Made by a program: the position numbers and the translations under genes
NCBI GenBank assembly: GCA_001660395.1
Contig: LXWE01000009.1
Coordinates: forward strand, 1 to 64,000
Direction: 5' to 3'
Length of the DNA: 64,000 bases
DNA from: Alteromonadaceae bacterium XY-R5
GTDB taxonomy: Bacteria; Pseudomonadota; Gammaproteobacteria; Enterobacterales; Alteromonadaceae
Notes under the pieces: model-generated
Seen by the model: only the letters and a program-made list of their open reading frames with translations
Told to the model about the DNA's origin: nothing
The model's database searches: none
Part shown: positions 1-8,042 of the stretch, one piece after another
Numbering within the stretch: position 1 is the first letter of the stretch
Layout of the letters: the number at the start of each line of letters is the position of its first letter

Positions 1-58
1 GGTTGCTCAATCTGTAGCAATATACAATGGCAGGCGGCCACATCTGGCCTTAAAATAC

Positions 59-89
59 AAAACGCCCGATGAGATACATCAGGCGTTTT
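59..89. terminator. Rho-independent terminator hairpin
   Basis: A near-perfect hairpin pairs positions 59-71 with 77-89, with one C/A mismatch and a short AGATA loop. It has an A run on its left and a T run on its right, so it could end transcription from either direction. It sits about 70 bp past the stop of the minus-strand channel gene and probably ends the acyltransferase/channel operon. Confidence 0.75.
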
Positions 90-155
90 AACTGAAATAA
101 GTGTCAACCTATTTCAGGACTAGTCAGGGATGCAGGGCAACAACCCTCTGTATGA

Positions 156-1421
156 TTAATGCTGCACAGTATCCGAATGACGATAATCACTGACCCGCTG
201 ATAGGCCCGTAAACCAAATACAGGTAATATCGCCAGCAAGTGATCAAATATGTCGGCCTGAATGCCTTCGTAGTTGATCCAGCTTTTATCCTTACTAAAG
301 CAATAGAGTTCGAGTGGTAAGCCGTATTCAGTGGGCGGTAACTGTCGCACCATGAGGGTCATGTCCTGATTTACCTGTGGATGATGCTGCAAATACGCGC
401 GCATATAGGCACGTAACGTCCCTATATTGGTCAGGCGGCGGGCATTGACCAAATCATGAATATCAATTTGCTGTTGCTGGTGGAATTGACTCAATTCCTG
501 TTTCTTGCTTTGGATGTAATCCTTGATAAAGCGGATATTGCTGAATTGTTCGAGCATGGCTTCATCACAAAAGCGGATGCTTTGAATATCGATATTGATC
601 GAGCGTTTGATTCTGCGGCCACCGGATTCTGTCATTCCGCGCCAGTTTTTCACCGAGTCTGTAATGAGAGTGTAAGTGGGTACAGTGGATATGGTGTTAT
701 CCCAATTTTGTACCTTTACTGTGGTGAGCCCGACTTCCAGCACCGTGCCGTCAGCGCCATATTTGGGCAATTCCACCCAGTCGCCGGTGTTAACCATCCG
801 ATTAGCTGCAATCTGAATGCCGGCAACAAAACCTAAAATGGTATCTTTAAATAACAGCAACAAGATGGCGGTTATGGCGCCTAAGCCTGATAGCAGCAGG
901 GCTGGGGATTTATCCAGCAATACCGCAATACTGAAAAGGGCAGCGGCTATAGTGAGGAAAAGTTTGCCAACCTGGATAAAGCCGGTAATGGGGGCGCGTT
1001 TTGCAAGGGCAGAACGGTTATAAATATGCTCTGCGGTATTCAGGAATGCACTGCCGATGCTGACCCCAATGGCAAAGGTATAGATGATGGCAAGCTTATG
1101 CAGGGCGATCAGCCACTGACTGTCGACATCGTAAAGAAAACCGCTCAGCAGATAAAGTAATACTGCGGGTACAAGATGGCTGCAGCGACGGAAGAATTTG
1201 TGTCTATGTAGTGCATCATCCCATTGATTTCGGGTGTGTAGTACAAAGCGCGTCAGCTTGCTTTGCAGGACCAGCCGGGTCAGACGATAACCAACCCAGA
1301 CTGATATTAATAAGACGAAAAGTGCCGTCAGATGATAAAGCCAGCTCTGCTGGTTTATGTCTATGCCCAGATGTTGATAGGCACCGACGATCTCTTTGGC
1401 GACATCTCCGCCTTTTAACAT
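156..1421 (-). CDS. MscS-family mechanosensitive ion channel (YbdG/MscM-like)
   Basis: This inner-membrane channel protein of 421 aa probably opens under membrane tension to release solutes. Its length is close to E. coli YbdG (about 415 aa), and it has several N-terminal hydrophobic segments. The MscS pore-lining and beta-domain signature follows around residues 175-245 (LLLFKDTILGF, then NTGDWVELP and GTVLEVGLTTVKVQNWDN). A soluble C-terminal domain follows. The ATG start overlaps the stop of the upstream acyltransferase by 7 bp and has AAGGAAG upstream, so the genes are translationally coupled. The YbdG subfamily rather than MscS itself is inferred from length and the long C-terminal region. 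Confidence 0.88.
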   Translation of the reverse strand: MLKGGDVAKEIVGAYQHLGIDINQQSWLYHLTALFVLLISVWVGYRLTRLVLQSKLTRFVLHTRNQWDDALHRHKFFRRCSHLVPAVLLYLLSGFLYDVDSQWLIALHKLAIIYTFAIGVSIGSAFLNTAEHIYNRSALAKRAPITGFIQVGKLFLTIAAALFSIAVLLDKSPALLLSGLGAITAILLLLFKDTILGFVAGIQIAANRMVNTGDWVELPKYGADGTVLEVGLTTVKVQNWDNTISTVPTYTLITDSVKNWRGMTESGGRRIKRSINIDIQSIRFCDEAMLEQFSNIRFIKDYIQSKKQELSQFHQQQQIDIHDLVNARRLTNIGTLRAYMRAYLQHHPQVNQDMTLMVRQLPPTEYGLPLELYCFSKDKSWINYEGIQADIFDHLLAILPVFGLRAYQRVSDYRHSDTVQH

Positions 1422-2317
1422 ACCGCTTCCTTATGAATACTTTGTAAATTCTGATCTTTGGATTCCCAAAGGGTATTTAGCCATTCCTGAAATTCCCCTT
1501 TGAACGCATCGTCATTAAAGTAATCGCCAATGATCGCTGCATCAACTGGCAACACATTTACTTTGATTACGACGGCTTTTAGGTTGCCTTTTAGCATGTC
1601 CATCATCGGGCGGCCTTCATTTTGTGGGTAGCTGATGGTGACATCTAAAATATTGGTAAACAATTCGCCCATTGCCGCAAGTGTAAACGCGATCCCACCT
1701 GCTTTAGGTGGTAACAGGTGATCATAGGGGCTTTTACGTGCTTTATGTTTGGCCGGAGTGAAGCGACTGCCTTCAACAAAGTTAATGACGGTTGTTGGAA
1801 TCTCTCTGAATTTTTCACAGGATTTGCGCGTGGTCTCTATGTCTTTACCCTTAAGATGAGGCCTTTTTTCCAGAGTTTCTCGGCTATATCTTTGCATAAA
1901 TGGCATGTCTAGCGCCCAGGCTCCCAGACCAATAAAGGGCACCCAGATAAGTTCTTTTTTCAAAAAGAATTTGGGTGCAGGAATTCGACCCGCAGACAGT
2001 TTGGTCAGCAAGACGATATCTAACCAACTCAGGTGGTTAGGTAACATAAGGTACCAATTTTGTTTCGACAGTGTGCCGTTTACATCAATTTCCCATTGGC
2101 AATGATTAAACAGTTTCATCAGACATACACTGCCGATACCAAATGCACTTAACATCGGATTAATAATGCGGTTGATGAGATTTACCAAAGGCTTAATGGG
2201 CAGCACTAGCTTTATCACGCCTAGAATAATAATCATGCCACCCCAAAAGGCGATATTCAGGACTTGCAGGGCTGTATGGATCGGGAAGATCAAAAATGCG
2301 GGTAAAAATGACAGCAT
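1415..2317 (-). CDS. YihG-like 1-acyl-glycerol-3-phosphate acyltransferase family protein (copy 2)
   Basis: This is a membrane-associated acyltransferase of the PlsC superfamily. Members transfer acyl chains to lysophospholipids; the substrate here is unknown. The catalytic HX4D motif is visible as NHLSWLD and the acceptor-binding block as FVEGSRFT. A hydrophobic stretch precedes them. I place the start at the ATG at 2317, just before that stretch and 5 bp after the upstream gene's stop. An ATG at 2371 would overlap the upstream gene by 49 bp and has no visible ribosome site. Its neighbour is a close paralogue, and both sit in an operon with the mechanosensitive channel. Confidence 0.85.
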   Translation of the reverse strand: MLSFLPAFLIFPIHTALQVLNIAFWGGMIIILGVIKLVLPIKPLVNLINRIINPMLSAFGIGSVCLMKLFNHCQWEIDVNGTLSKQNWYLMLPNHLSWLDIVLLTKLSAGRIPAPKFFLKKELIWVPFIGLGAWALDMPFMQRYSRETLEKRPHLKGKDIETTRKSCEKFREIPTTVINFVEGSRFTPAKHKARKSPYDHLLPPKAGGIAFTLAAMGELFTNILDVTISYPQNEGRPMMDMLKGNLKAVVIKVNVLPVDAAIIGDYFNDDAFKGEFQEWLNTLWESKDQNLQSIHKEAVC

Positions 2318-2322
2318 AAAAC

Positions 2323-3240
2323 TTAACGGCTCGCAGATAGTTGTTCTAATGTTTTGTCTTTTTGCAGCCAAAGCTGATTAAGCCATTGGTGAAAACGTTC
2401 ACGTTGTTGTGGGTTATCGAAGTAGTCCATGCTGAACACTTCTGATTTCATCAGATCGTCAATGGAAAGTACCTTCACCTGAACCTGGATTTTCTTTACT
2501 TTTCCGCAGACAAAATCCCAAAAACTGGGAATACCCTGGGGATAATGGATGGTAACGTCCAGCAGTTTATGTAGCTGATTGCCCATGGCGCTTAGTACAA
2601 ATGCAATTCCGCCGGCTTTGGGTTGGAGCAAATGTTTAAACGCAGAATTTTGCAGTTTGTGTTTATGCTCGGTCCAGCGTGTGCCTTCAACGAAGTTCAT
2701 GATGCTAACGGGCTTATTACTGAATTTCTCACAGGCTTTGCGCGTGGTTTCCAGATCTTTACCCTTTAAGTGCGGGTGCTTGGCCAGAAAGTGTTTGCTG
2801 TAGCGACGCATAAACGGAAAATCCAGTGCCCACCAGGCTAAACCCAAAAAAGGTACCCAGATGAGCTCTTTCTTCAAAAAGAACTTCATCATAGGTACGC
2901 GACGATTCAGCAGGCGTTGTAATACTAAGATATCGACCCAGGATTGATGATTGGCCACAATCAGATACCAATCTTTTGGATTTAGGGCTTTTAATCCTTT
3001 TACATCCCAATGAGTGCGGCTGGTGATTCGTTGGTTCAGATTGTTAATGCAAATCCACAGTGTGGCGCAGCCATCTAACAAACGAGTGACGAAGGTTTGC
3101 CAAATTTTGATAGGTAATAATTTCAATACGGACAAACACATAATCGGAATAAACCAGAAAATCGTATTGATAAAATATCCAATGACTGAAACAACACCAA
3201 CAGTGTTATTTATCAGATTTCGCCACATAACCACTCTCAT
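2323..3240 (-). CDS. YihG-like acyltransferase family protein (copy 1)
   Basis: This is the first gene of the minus-strand operon, a paralogue of the following acyltransferase in the PlsC superfamily. The HX4D motif appears as NHQSWVD and the second block as FVEGTRWT. Both paralogues share FFLKKELIWVPFLGL/IGL and the KGKDLETTRK region, showing a tandem duplication. N-terminal hydrophobic segments (WRNLINNTVGVV onward) suggest membrane anchoring. The ATG at 3228 (MWRNL) has a GAGAGTGG stretch upstream and is as plausible a start as 3240. E. coli has a single YihG; the two-copy arrangement may reflect different acyl specificity, which is inference. Confidence 0.85.
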   Translation of the reverse strand: MRVVMWRNLINNTVGVVSVIGYFINTIFWFIPIMCLSVLKLLPIKIWQTFVTRLLDGCATLWICINNLNQRITSRTHWDVKGLKALNPKDWYLIVANHQSWVDILVLQRLLNRRVPMMKFFLKKELIWVPFLGLAWWALDFPFMRRYSKHFLAKHPHLKGKDLETTRKACEKFSNKPVSIMNFVEGTRWTEHKHKLQNSAFKHLLQPKAGGIAFVLSAMGNQLHKLLDVTIHYPQGIPSFWDFVCGKVKKIQVQVKVLSIDDLMKSEVFSMDYFDNPQQRERFHQWLNQLWLQKDKTLEQLSASR

Positions 3241-3408
3241 TCAGGGAAATTAGCCGCACATTGTAAACCAAAACCATGACAAATATGTAACCTTGTTAAT
3301 ACGCCAGATGAGGATTTAATAATGCCGGCGTGTCTGATTTTTGCGCAAATGCTGGAGCCGTGCGGGGGGATCCGGTAGAATCCGCGGCCCGTTAAAAGAG
3401 GTAACGCC

Positions 3409-4422
3409 ATGCAAACCGAGTTAAATCGAACCATCAGTGTTGCGCCCATGCTGGATTGGACCGACAAACACTGCCGCTATTTTTTGCGCCTGATTTCGCG
3501 CCATACGCTGCTGTATACAGAAATGGTGACAACCGGAGCAATTATTTACGGAAAAGGCGATTACCTCGGCTTTAATGAGCAGGAGCATCCGGTTGCGCTG
3601 CAGCTTGGTGGTTCTACACCGTCTGAATTGGCAGATTGCGCTGCTAAAGCTGAGGCTCTGGGTTATGACGAGGTCAATATTAACGTTGGATGTCCCTCTG
3701 ATCGAGTTCAAAACGGTCGCTTTGGTGCGAGCTTAATGGCGGAGCCCGCCACGGTGGCAGATTGCATCAAGGCCATGCAGGATAAAGTGAGTATTCCTGT
3801 CACGGTAAAGTCTCGCATTGGCATTGACGATATGGACGAAGATAAGGACTTGTTTGATTTTGTCGAGCAGGTTGCCGCGGCAGGCTGTGATACTTTTATT
3901 GTGCATGCCCGCAAGGCGTGGCTGCAAGGGCTGAGTCCCAAAGAAAATCGGGATATTCCACCTCTGAATTATCCCCGAGTCTACAAACTGAAACAGGAAT
4001 TTCCACACCTGCATATAAGCATCAATGGGGGAGTTAAAACCCTCGATGAAGCGGCAGAACATTTGCGCCACATTGATGGGGTAATGATTGGTCGGGAGGT
4101 GTATTCGAACCCTTATATTCTGGCAGACGTTGATAAGCGATTTTACCTGGATGATACACCTGTGCTTGAGCGCGATCAGGTGGTGGAAGCCATGTTACCT
4201 TATGTGGAACAACACTTATCCCAGGGTGGCAGAGCCTGGCATGTCGCCAGACATATGTTGGGATTGTACCAGGGCCTTCCTGGTGGCCGGATTTGGCGCC
4301 GTTATCTAAGTCAGAATGGGCCTGTCGCTGGTGCCGGACTTGAATTACTGACCGGCGCAATGGCAGAAATTAAGCAGGCGCGTGAACAAGCCGCACGGTT
4401 TCTAGAAAGTAAAGTTGGCTAA
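3409..4422 (+). CDS. dusA: tRNA-dihydrouridine(20/20a) synthase DusA
   Basis: DusA is an FMN-dependent enzyme that reduces uridines in the D-loop of tRNA using NADPH. The protein is 337 aa and collinear with E. coli DusA. Visible blocks are APMLDWTDKHCRYFLR near the N-terminus, LYTEMVTTGA, the substrate-binding NVGCPSDRVQNGRFG with the catalytic Cys at about residue 95, HARKAWLQGLSPKENR, and the phosphate-binding ISINGG and GVMIGRE. GRFGASLM carries Ser where E. coli has Cys, but this is not the catalytic cysteine. The start has AGAGGT 7 nt upstream. The gene is followed by psp-like genes; pspG lies beside dusA in E. coli. Confidence 0.96.
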   Translation: MQTELNRTISVAPMLDWTDKHCRYFLRLISRHTLLYTEMVTTGAIIYGKGDYLGFNEQEHPVALQLGGSTPSELADCAAKAEALGYDEVNINVGCPSDRVQNGRFGASLMAEPATVADCIKAMQDKVSIPVTVKSRIGIDDMDEDKDLFDFVEQVAAAGCDTFIVHARKAWLQGLSPKENRDIPPLNYPRVYKLKQEFPHLHISINGGVKTLDEAAEHLRHIDGVMIGREVYSNPYILADVDKRFYLDDTPVLERDQVVEAMLPYVEQHLSQGGRAWHVARHMLGLYQGLPGGRIWRRYLSQNGPVAGAGLELLTGAMAEIKQAREQAARFLESKVG

Positions 4423-4436
4423 AAATACTACTCCTT

Positions 4437-4476
4437 GGTGAAATTCGCTAAGTCTTAAGCATTAGTGAATTTCATC
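4437..4476 (+). terminator. Probable terminator after dusA
   Basis: A 15-bp stem pairs 4437-4451 with 4462-4476, with two G-U pairs and a 10-nt loop. A pyrimidine-rich stretch follows rather than a clean T run. It lies 15 bp after the dusA stop and is well placed to separate dusA from the next genes. Confidence 0.55.
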
Positions 4477-4625
4477 TTCCTCTCTAAATCTCTCCCATAA
4501 AAATAATTGTTATTTAATATCAATTGCTTATCCGTTTTTTCCGGTTTTGGCATGCCAATCGCTACAACCAATTCGTTATTGATTACGACTTATTAAATGA
4601 TTCTTAATTTGACGAGGAAAATACG

Positions 4626-4892
4626 ATGAAAGCGAAATTATTAATGGCTGCCGTTTTGGTGTCTGGTTTATCTACGCAGGTATCTGCAGATGAGTTGTCA
4701 TTGGAAGGTTATGTATCTGCGTTGGTAAGCAACACCATCGACGCGACACTGGAAGAAATGCACTACGACGTTGAGGCGGCGGTGTTAACCGCAGGCAATT
4801 TATTCAGCTTGAATGCGGAAGAAAATGTGCAAGGTAAGGTGTCGATCACAGATGTTGATAATCAGGAAACTGAAAAGCAAAGCGAGGAGTAA
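4626..4892 (+). CDS. Small exported protein of unknown function, psp-like cluster
   Basis: This 88-aa protein has a clear Sec signal peptide (MKAKLLMAAVLVSGLSTQVSA, with cleavage expected after the final Ala) and a short acidic mature part rich in Glu, Asp and Val. I do not recognise a named family. It has a GAGGA ribosome site and is the first gene of a close-set group with a 51-aa membrane protein, a PspC-domain protein and a 109-aa membrane protein. The setting suggests an envelope-stress role, but nothing in the protein itself proves it. Confidence 0.7.
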   Translation: MKAKLLMAAVLVSGLSTQVSADELSLEGYVSALVSNTIDATLEEMHYDVEAAVLTAGNLFSLNAEENVQGKVSITDVDNQETEKQSEE

Positions 4893-4897
4893 GCAGG

Positions 4898-5053
4898 ATG
4901 CCGGATGAACTGACTTTGTTATGGCTGGTTCTGGCGCCTGTCTGGGCCTATATCATCATTGGGAGCATCTTTGTGTGGTGTTGTTCCCTGGTGTTATCAC
5001 TCACGCGAAAGAAAGCGCTATGCGCAAAAACTTCGCGCTGTCCTTCGATTTAA
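4898..5053 (+). CDS. Small membrane protein in the PspB position, possibly frameshifted
   Basis: This 51-aa reading frame begins with ATG 5 bp after the preceding stop and has GAGGAG upstream. Residues 5-38 are hydrophobic (LTLLWLVLAPVWAYIII) and are followed by a basic Cys-containing tail. In PspB a short transmembrane helix is followed by a charged, helical cytosolic tail. The +1 frame downstream of about 4975 encodes HSRERKRYAQKLRAVL, which looks more like such a tail than the tail in frame. Either this is a genuine short protein or a frameshifted pspB-like gene. Confidence 0.5.
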   Translation: MPDELTLLWLVLAPVWAYIIIGSIFVWCCSLVLSLTRKKALCAKTSRCPSI

Positions 5054-5075
5054 TATGATATTCGGGAGAATCACT

Positions 5076-5273
5076 ATGGAATATATCCCAGTCCGCAGCT
5101 TGTATCGGGATAGAGTAAAAGGCAGTTTTGGTGGCGTATGCGCAGGTTTGGCTGGTTATTTTCGCCGTCCAGTATGGTTACTGCGCAGTATTGCTCTTGT
5201 CGCTTTGGTTCTGGCGCCTGCGGTTACCTTATCGGCCTATTTGTTATTTGTATTGCTGGTGGATGCCAGATAG
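5076..5273 (+). CDS. pspC: PspC-domain membrane protein
   Basis: This 65-aa protein consists of a PspC domain. A short basic N-terminus (SLYRDRVKGSFGGVCAGLA) carries the family's GGVCAGLA signature. A hydrophobic pair of segments follows (WLLRSIALVALVLAP and TLSAYLLFVLLV). PspC proteins act in the phage-shock response to inner-membrane stress. I use the ATG at 5076, which has GGGAGAA upstream and fits the domain boundary; an in-frame ATG at 4959 would add a non-homologous extension. It is shorter than E. coli PspC (119 aa), lacking the cytosolic C-terminal part, so the exact role is uncertain. Confidence 0.8.
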   Translation: MEYIPVRSLYRDRVKGSFGGVCAGLAGYFRRPVWLLRSIALVALVLAPAVTLSAYLLFVLLVDAR

Positions 5274-5282
5274 GGGCTTGAA

Positions 5283-5612
5283 ATGAAAAACTTACTGTTA
5301 GCGATTTTATTGGCCATTGCGTTAGTGTGTGGCTTAAGCGCGATGAGTGGACATTTTATGAATATGCATATTGTGCTCGACGATATGACGTTATCCCCTG
5401 CTGAAAATCTGCTGGGTATCGGTATTGTTGGTATTGTGTTTACATTGCTTGGATTTGCTGTGGCAGTGAGTGTTTTCGGGTTGCTAGCCTTTGTTGTGCT
5501 GACGGTAGTTGTCGCCTTGGTGGTTGCGGGTATTTCTGCCTTTTGGCCTTTTATTCTGGGCGCCGCTGTTGTTATCTGGCTATTCAGGGATAAACCTTCA
5601 ACTGCTCATTAA
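5283..5612 (+). CDS. Small multi-spanning membrane protein, psp-like cluster
   Basis: This 109-aa protein has an N-terminal hydrophobic segment and three further strongly hydrophobic stretches, ending in WLFRDKPSTAH on the presumed cytosolic side. It starts 9 bp after the PspC gene and is almost certainly cotranscribed with it. Position next to dusA and pspC recalls PspG, which neighbours dusA in E. coli, and the compact hydrophobic architecture is similar, but no diagnostic motif confirms this. The molecular function is unknown. Confidence 0.7.
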   Translation: MKNLLLAILLAIALVCGLSAMSGHFMNMHIVLDDMTLSPAENLLGIGIVGIVFTLLGFAVAVSVFGLLAFVVLTVVVALVVAGISAFWPFILGAAVVIWLFRDKPSTAH

Positions 5613-5710
5613 GTTCTCTTACCCGATAAGGTAAATAAAGCGCCTTATATTGGCATCTCTGTTAAATATCTTTAATAATTAGTCTCTTATAATAGAAAGC
5701 ATGGCATTGT

Positions 5711-6151
5711 ATGAGACGCTTCTTCATTGGGTTAATACTGTTTTTTTGCCTGCCGGTAATCGCAGGCATCGAAATAACTGACGCTAATATTCGACTTATG
5801 CCCCCCGGGATGCCAAATACGGTTGCTTACATGGTGATTAAAAACACCGGGCAGGATACACTGCGATTGGTGTCTGCAACGACACCTATTGCAGCAATGG
5901 CCGAGCTACACCAGAGCGTATTTCAAGGTGAAATGGTTACGATGCAGCCGCTGAGCGAGCTTACTATTGCGCCTGGAAAAAGCGTTGTGTTAGCTCCCGG
6001 CGGTATTCACTTTATGTTGATGCAGCTCACATCCGCGCTGCAAGAGGGACAAAGCGTGCCCATGACGCTGCTATTTAAAAATGGCGAACAGGTTAGCTTT
6101 AGTGCAAACGTAGTGGCGGGGTTAACGTCCCAACATACACATCATCATTAA
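5711..6151 (+). CDS. PCu(A)C-type periplasmic copper chaperone
   Basis: This 146-aa exported protein belongs to the PCu(A)C family, which binds Cu(I) in the periplasm and hands it to the CuA site of cytochrome c oxidase or related sites. A signal peptide ends near VIAG. The copper ligands are visible as ELHQSVFQGEMVTMQPL and GGIHFMLM, fitting the family pattern H-X10-M-X21-H-X-M. An extra His tail (HTHHH) ends the protein and may add metal binding. It is followed 11 bp later by the DUF2333 gene, suggesting an operon. Confidence 0.88.
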   Translation: MRRFFIGLILFFCLPVIAGIEITDANIRLMPPGMPNTVAYMVIKNTGQDTLRLVSATTPIAAMAELHQSVFQGEMVTMQPLSELTIAPGKSVVLAPGGIHFMLMQLTSALQEGQSVPMTLLFKNGEQVSFSANVVAGLTSQHTHHH

Positions 6152-6162
6152 CAGGAGTTTTT

Positions 6163-7155
6163 ATGAAACCTGCTCTATCTCCCAAATGGCTGAGCCTCAG
6201 TTTCATCTTATTCATTATTTTATTATGGCTGGTAGCTGTTTACTGGAGCTTTGAGCCAGAAAGGTTTGATGTTGAAACCCTAGTAACTGAGCAAAGCCAT
6301 CAATATAACGAAAAGGTGGTCCCTGGCTATGCCGTCACCTCGACCCTGATTAAGGTCAGTGAGACATTGCTGGACAAGCCAGGCGGCTATTTGTCGAATG
6401 ATGTTCTGCCTCCTTCCGTATTTATGGATAACATGCCTAGTTGGGAATATGGTGCGCTAGAAATGGTGCGTGACCTAGCCCTGGCTATGCGGAAAGATCT
6501 GAGCCGTTCGCAGTCGCAATCGCTGGAAAACCCTCAACTGGTATTAGCGCAGCCAAAATTCAATATTGATCATCGTAGCTGGTTATTGCCGTCTGCCGAG
6601 TCTCAGTATCGTGAAGGCGTTAAAATTCTTTATCAGTACCGTGCAAGCTTAAGCGACAGCCGTCCGGGTTCTGGTCAATTTTACACTCGTGCGGACAATT
6701 TGAGAGACTGGCTAAAACAGGCTGAAAAGCGCATGGGTAGCTTATCTCAACGTTTAAGTGCCAGTGTTGGACGTGAGGCTTTAAATACGGATCTGGCCGG
6801 TGATAAGCATGCGCGTCAGTCGACTCCGACTTCCCTTCAGTTGGCAGAGAAGACTAGCTGGTGGCAACTGGATAACAATTTTTACGAAGCACGCGGTGCA
6901 AGTTGGGCATTATTGCATTTCTTAAAAGCGGTTGAAGTCGATTTTGGTGACGTACTGGATGACAAAAATGCCAGGGTCAGTCTTCAGCAAATTATTCGTG
7001 AACTGGATGCGACCCAAGAACCGGTCTGGAGCCCGATAATTCTTAATGGCAGTGGGTTTGGTATGTTGGCTAATCATTCGTTAGTAATGGCGAACTATAT
7101 TTCACGTGCCAATGCTGCTTTAATTGAATTAACTGAACTGTTAAACCAAGGATAA
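6163..7155 (+). CDS. DUF2333 family protein
   Basis: This 330-aa protein has one N-terminal transmembrane segment (LSFILFIILLWLVAVYW) followed by a large domain presumably outside the cytoplasm. The early DKPGGYLSNDVLPP and the MVRDLALAMRKDLSRSQSQS blocks are characteristic of DUF2333 proteins. No function is established for the family. It has a GGAG ribosome site and lies between the copper chaperone and a barrel protein gene with gaps of only 11 and 4 bp. Confidence 0.88.
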   Translation: MKPALSPKWLSLSFILFIILLWLVAVYWSFEPERFDVETLVTEQSHQYNEKVVPGYAVTSTLIKVSETLLDKPGGYLSNDVLPPSVFMDNMPSWEYGALEMVRDLALAMRKDLSRSQSQSLENPQLVLAQPKFNIDHRSWLLPSAESQYREGVKILYQYRASLSDSRPGSGQFYTRADNLRDWLKQAEKRMGSLSQRLSASVGREALNTDLAGDKHARQSTPTSLQLAEKTSWWQLDNNFYEARGASWALLHFLKAVEVDFGDVLDDKNARVSLQQIIRELDATQEPVWSPIILNGSGFGMLANHSLVMANYISRANAALIELTELLNQG

Positions 7156-7159
7156 ATGG

Positions 7160-7909
7160 ATGAAAAAGACATTAGCCGCACTCACTTTGGCTGTTGCAAC
7201 TGTTTCCACAGCGCAGGCAGATACCCTGCTTGGCTTATACGCCGGTGTTCAAGGCTGGAATATGGAAGCCACCGGTAGTTACGGTGACTCTGCCGACGAT
7301 TTGGAAACCTTTAACTTTAAAGATGAAACCAAGGTCAACATGTACGTGGCGTTGGAGCATCCGATTCCACTGATCCCTAACATTAAAATTGCACGCACAG
7401 ATTTTGATACGTCGGGAGCTGTTACTCTGGATACATCGTTTACTTTTGGTAACCAGTTGTATACGGCAAACTCAGATCTGACGACAGATGTTGAAGTGAC
7501 CAATACTGACTTTATCCTTTATTACGAGCTGTTCGATAACGATCTGATCAGTTTTGATTTAGGTATTGAAGGTAAATATTTGGATGGACTGATTACCGTA
7601 ACCGACGATTCGAATACCAGTGAAGTCGAATTCTCAGGCATCGTCCCCATGGTGTACTCACGCGCAGCCATAGGTTTGCCTTTCTCAGGTTTGGGTATTT
7701 ATGCCGAAGGCAGCTTTCTGTCACTTGGTGACAATACTTTAACCGATTATCAGGCTGCAATTACCTATAGCCTGCTGGACAACATTGCTGTCGACCTGAC
7801 TCTGCAAGTAGGCTACCGCGCCGTCACCATGGAGTTGGAAGATTTGGACGACGTTTATACCAATGTTGATTTCAAAGGTCCGTTCGCGGGCATTGAAGTG
7901 CATTTCTAA
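7160..7909 (+). CDS. TIGR04219-family outer membrane beta-barrel protein
   Basis: This 249-aa protein has a typical signal peptide (cleavage after TAQA) and then alternating amphipathic strands ending in a C-terminal aromatic residue (GIEVHF), as expected for an outer-membrane barrel. The start of the mature protein (TLLGLYAGVQGWN) and the EHPIPLIPNIKI block match the TIGR04219 family seen in Shewanella and Alteromonas relatives. The transported or bound substrate is unknown. It starts 4 bp after the DUF2333 gene. Confidence 0.85.
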   Translation: MKKTLAALTLAVATVSTAQADTLLGLYAGVQGWNMEATGSYGDSADDLETFNFKDETKVNMYVALEHPIPLIPNIKIARTDFDTSGAVTLDTSFTFGNQLYTANSDLTTDVEVTNTDFILYYELFDNDLISFDLGIEGKYLDGLITVTDDSNTSEVEFSGIVPMVYSRAAIGLPFSGLGIYAEGSFLSLGDNTLTDYQAAITYSLLDNIAVDLTLQVGYRAVTMELEDLDDVYTNVDFKGPFAGIEVHF

Positions 7910-8042
7910 TTCCGCTTCTGAAATAATTGCTTTACAGGAACGTTCAGCTCAAAAAGTAATAAAAAATTTGAATTGATTCTTTCCTGTTATGTGGAATGAT
8001 CGTTAGCCTTATGGTCGTAATACCAGAGGTTAACGATTTTCT

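Noticed and set aside
3409-4422. Possible loss of the DusA catalytic cysteine (GASLM instead of GACLM)
   Set aside because: The catalytic cysteine is the one in NVGCPS, which is intact; the other position is not required in the family.
4959-5075. Longer N-terminus for the PspC-domain gene
   Set aside because: The extension has no PspC similarity, and the ATG at 5076 has a good ribosome site and fits the domain start.
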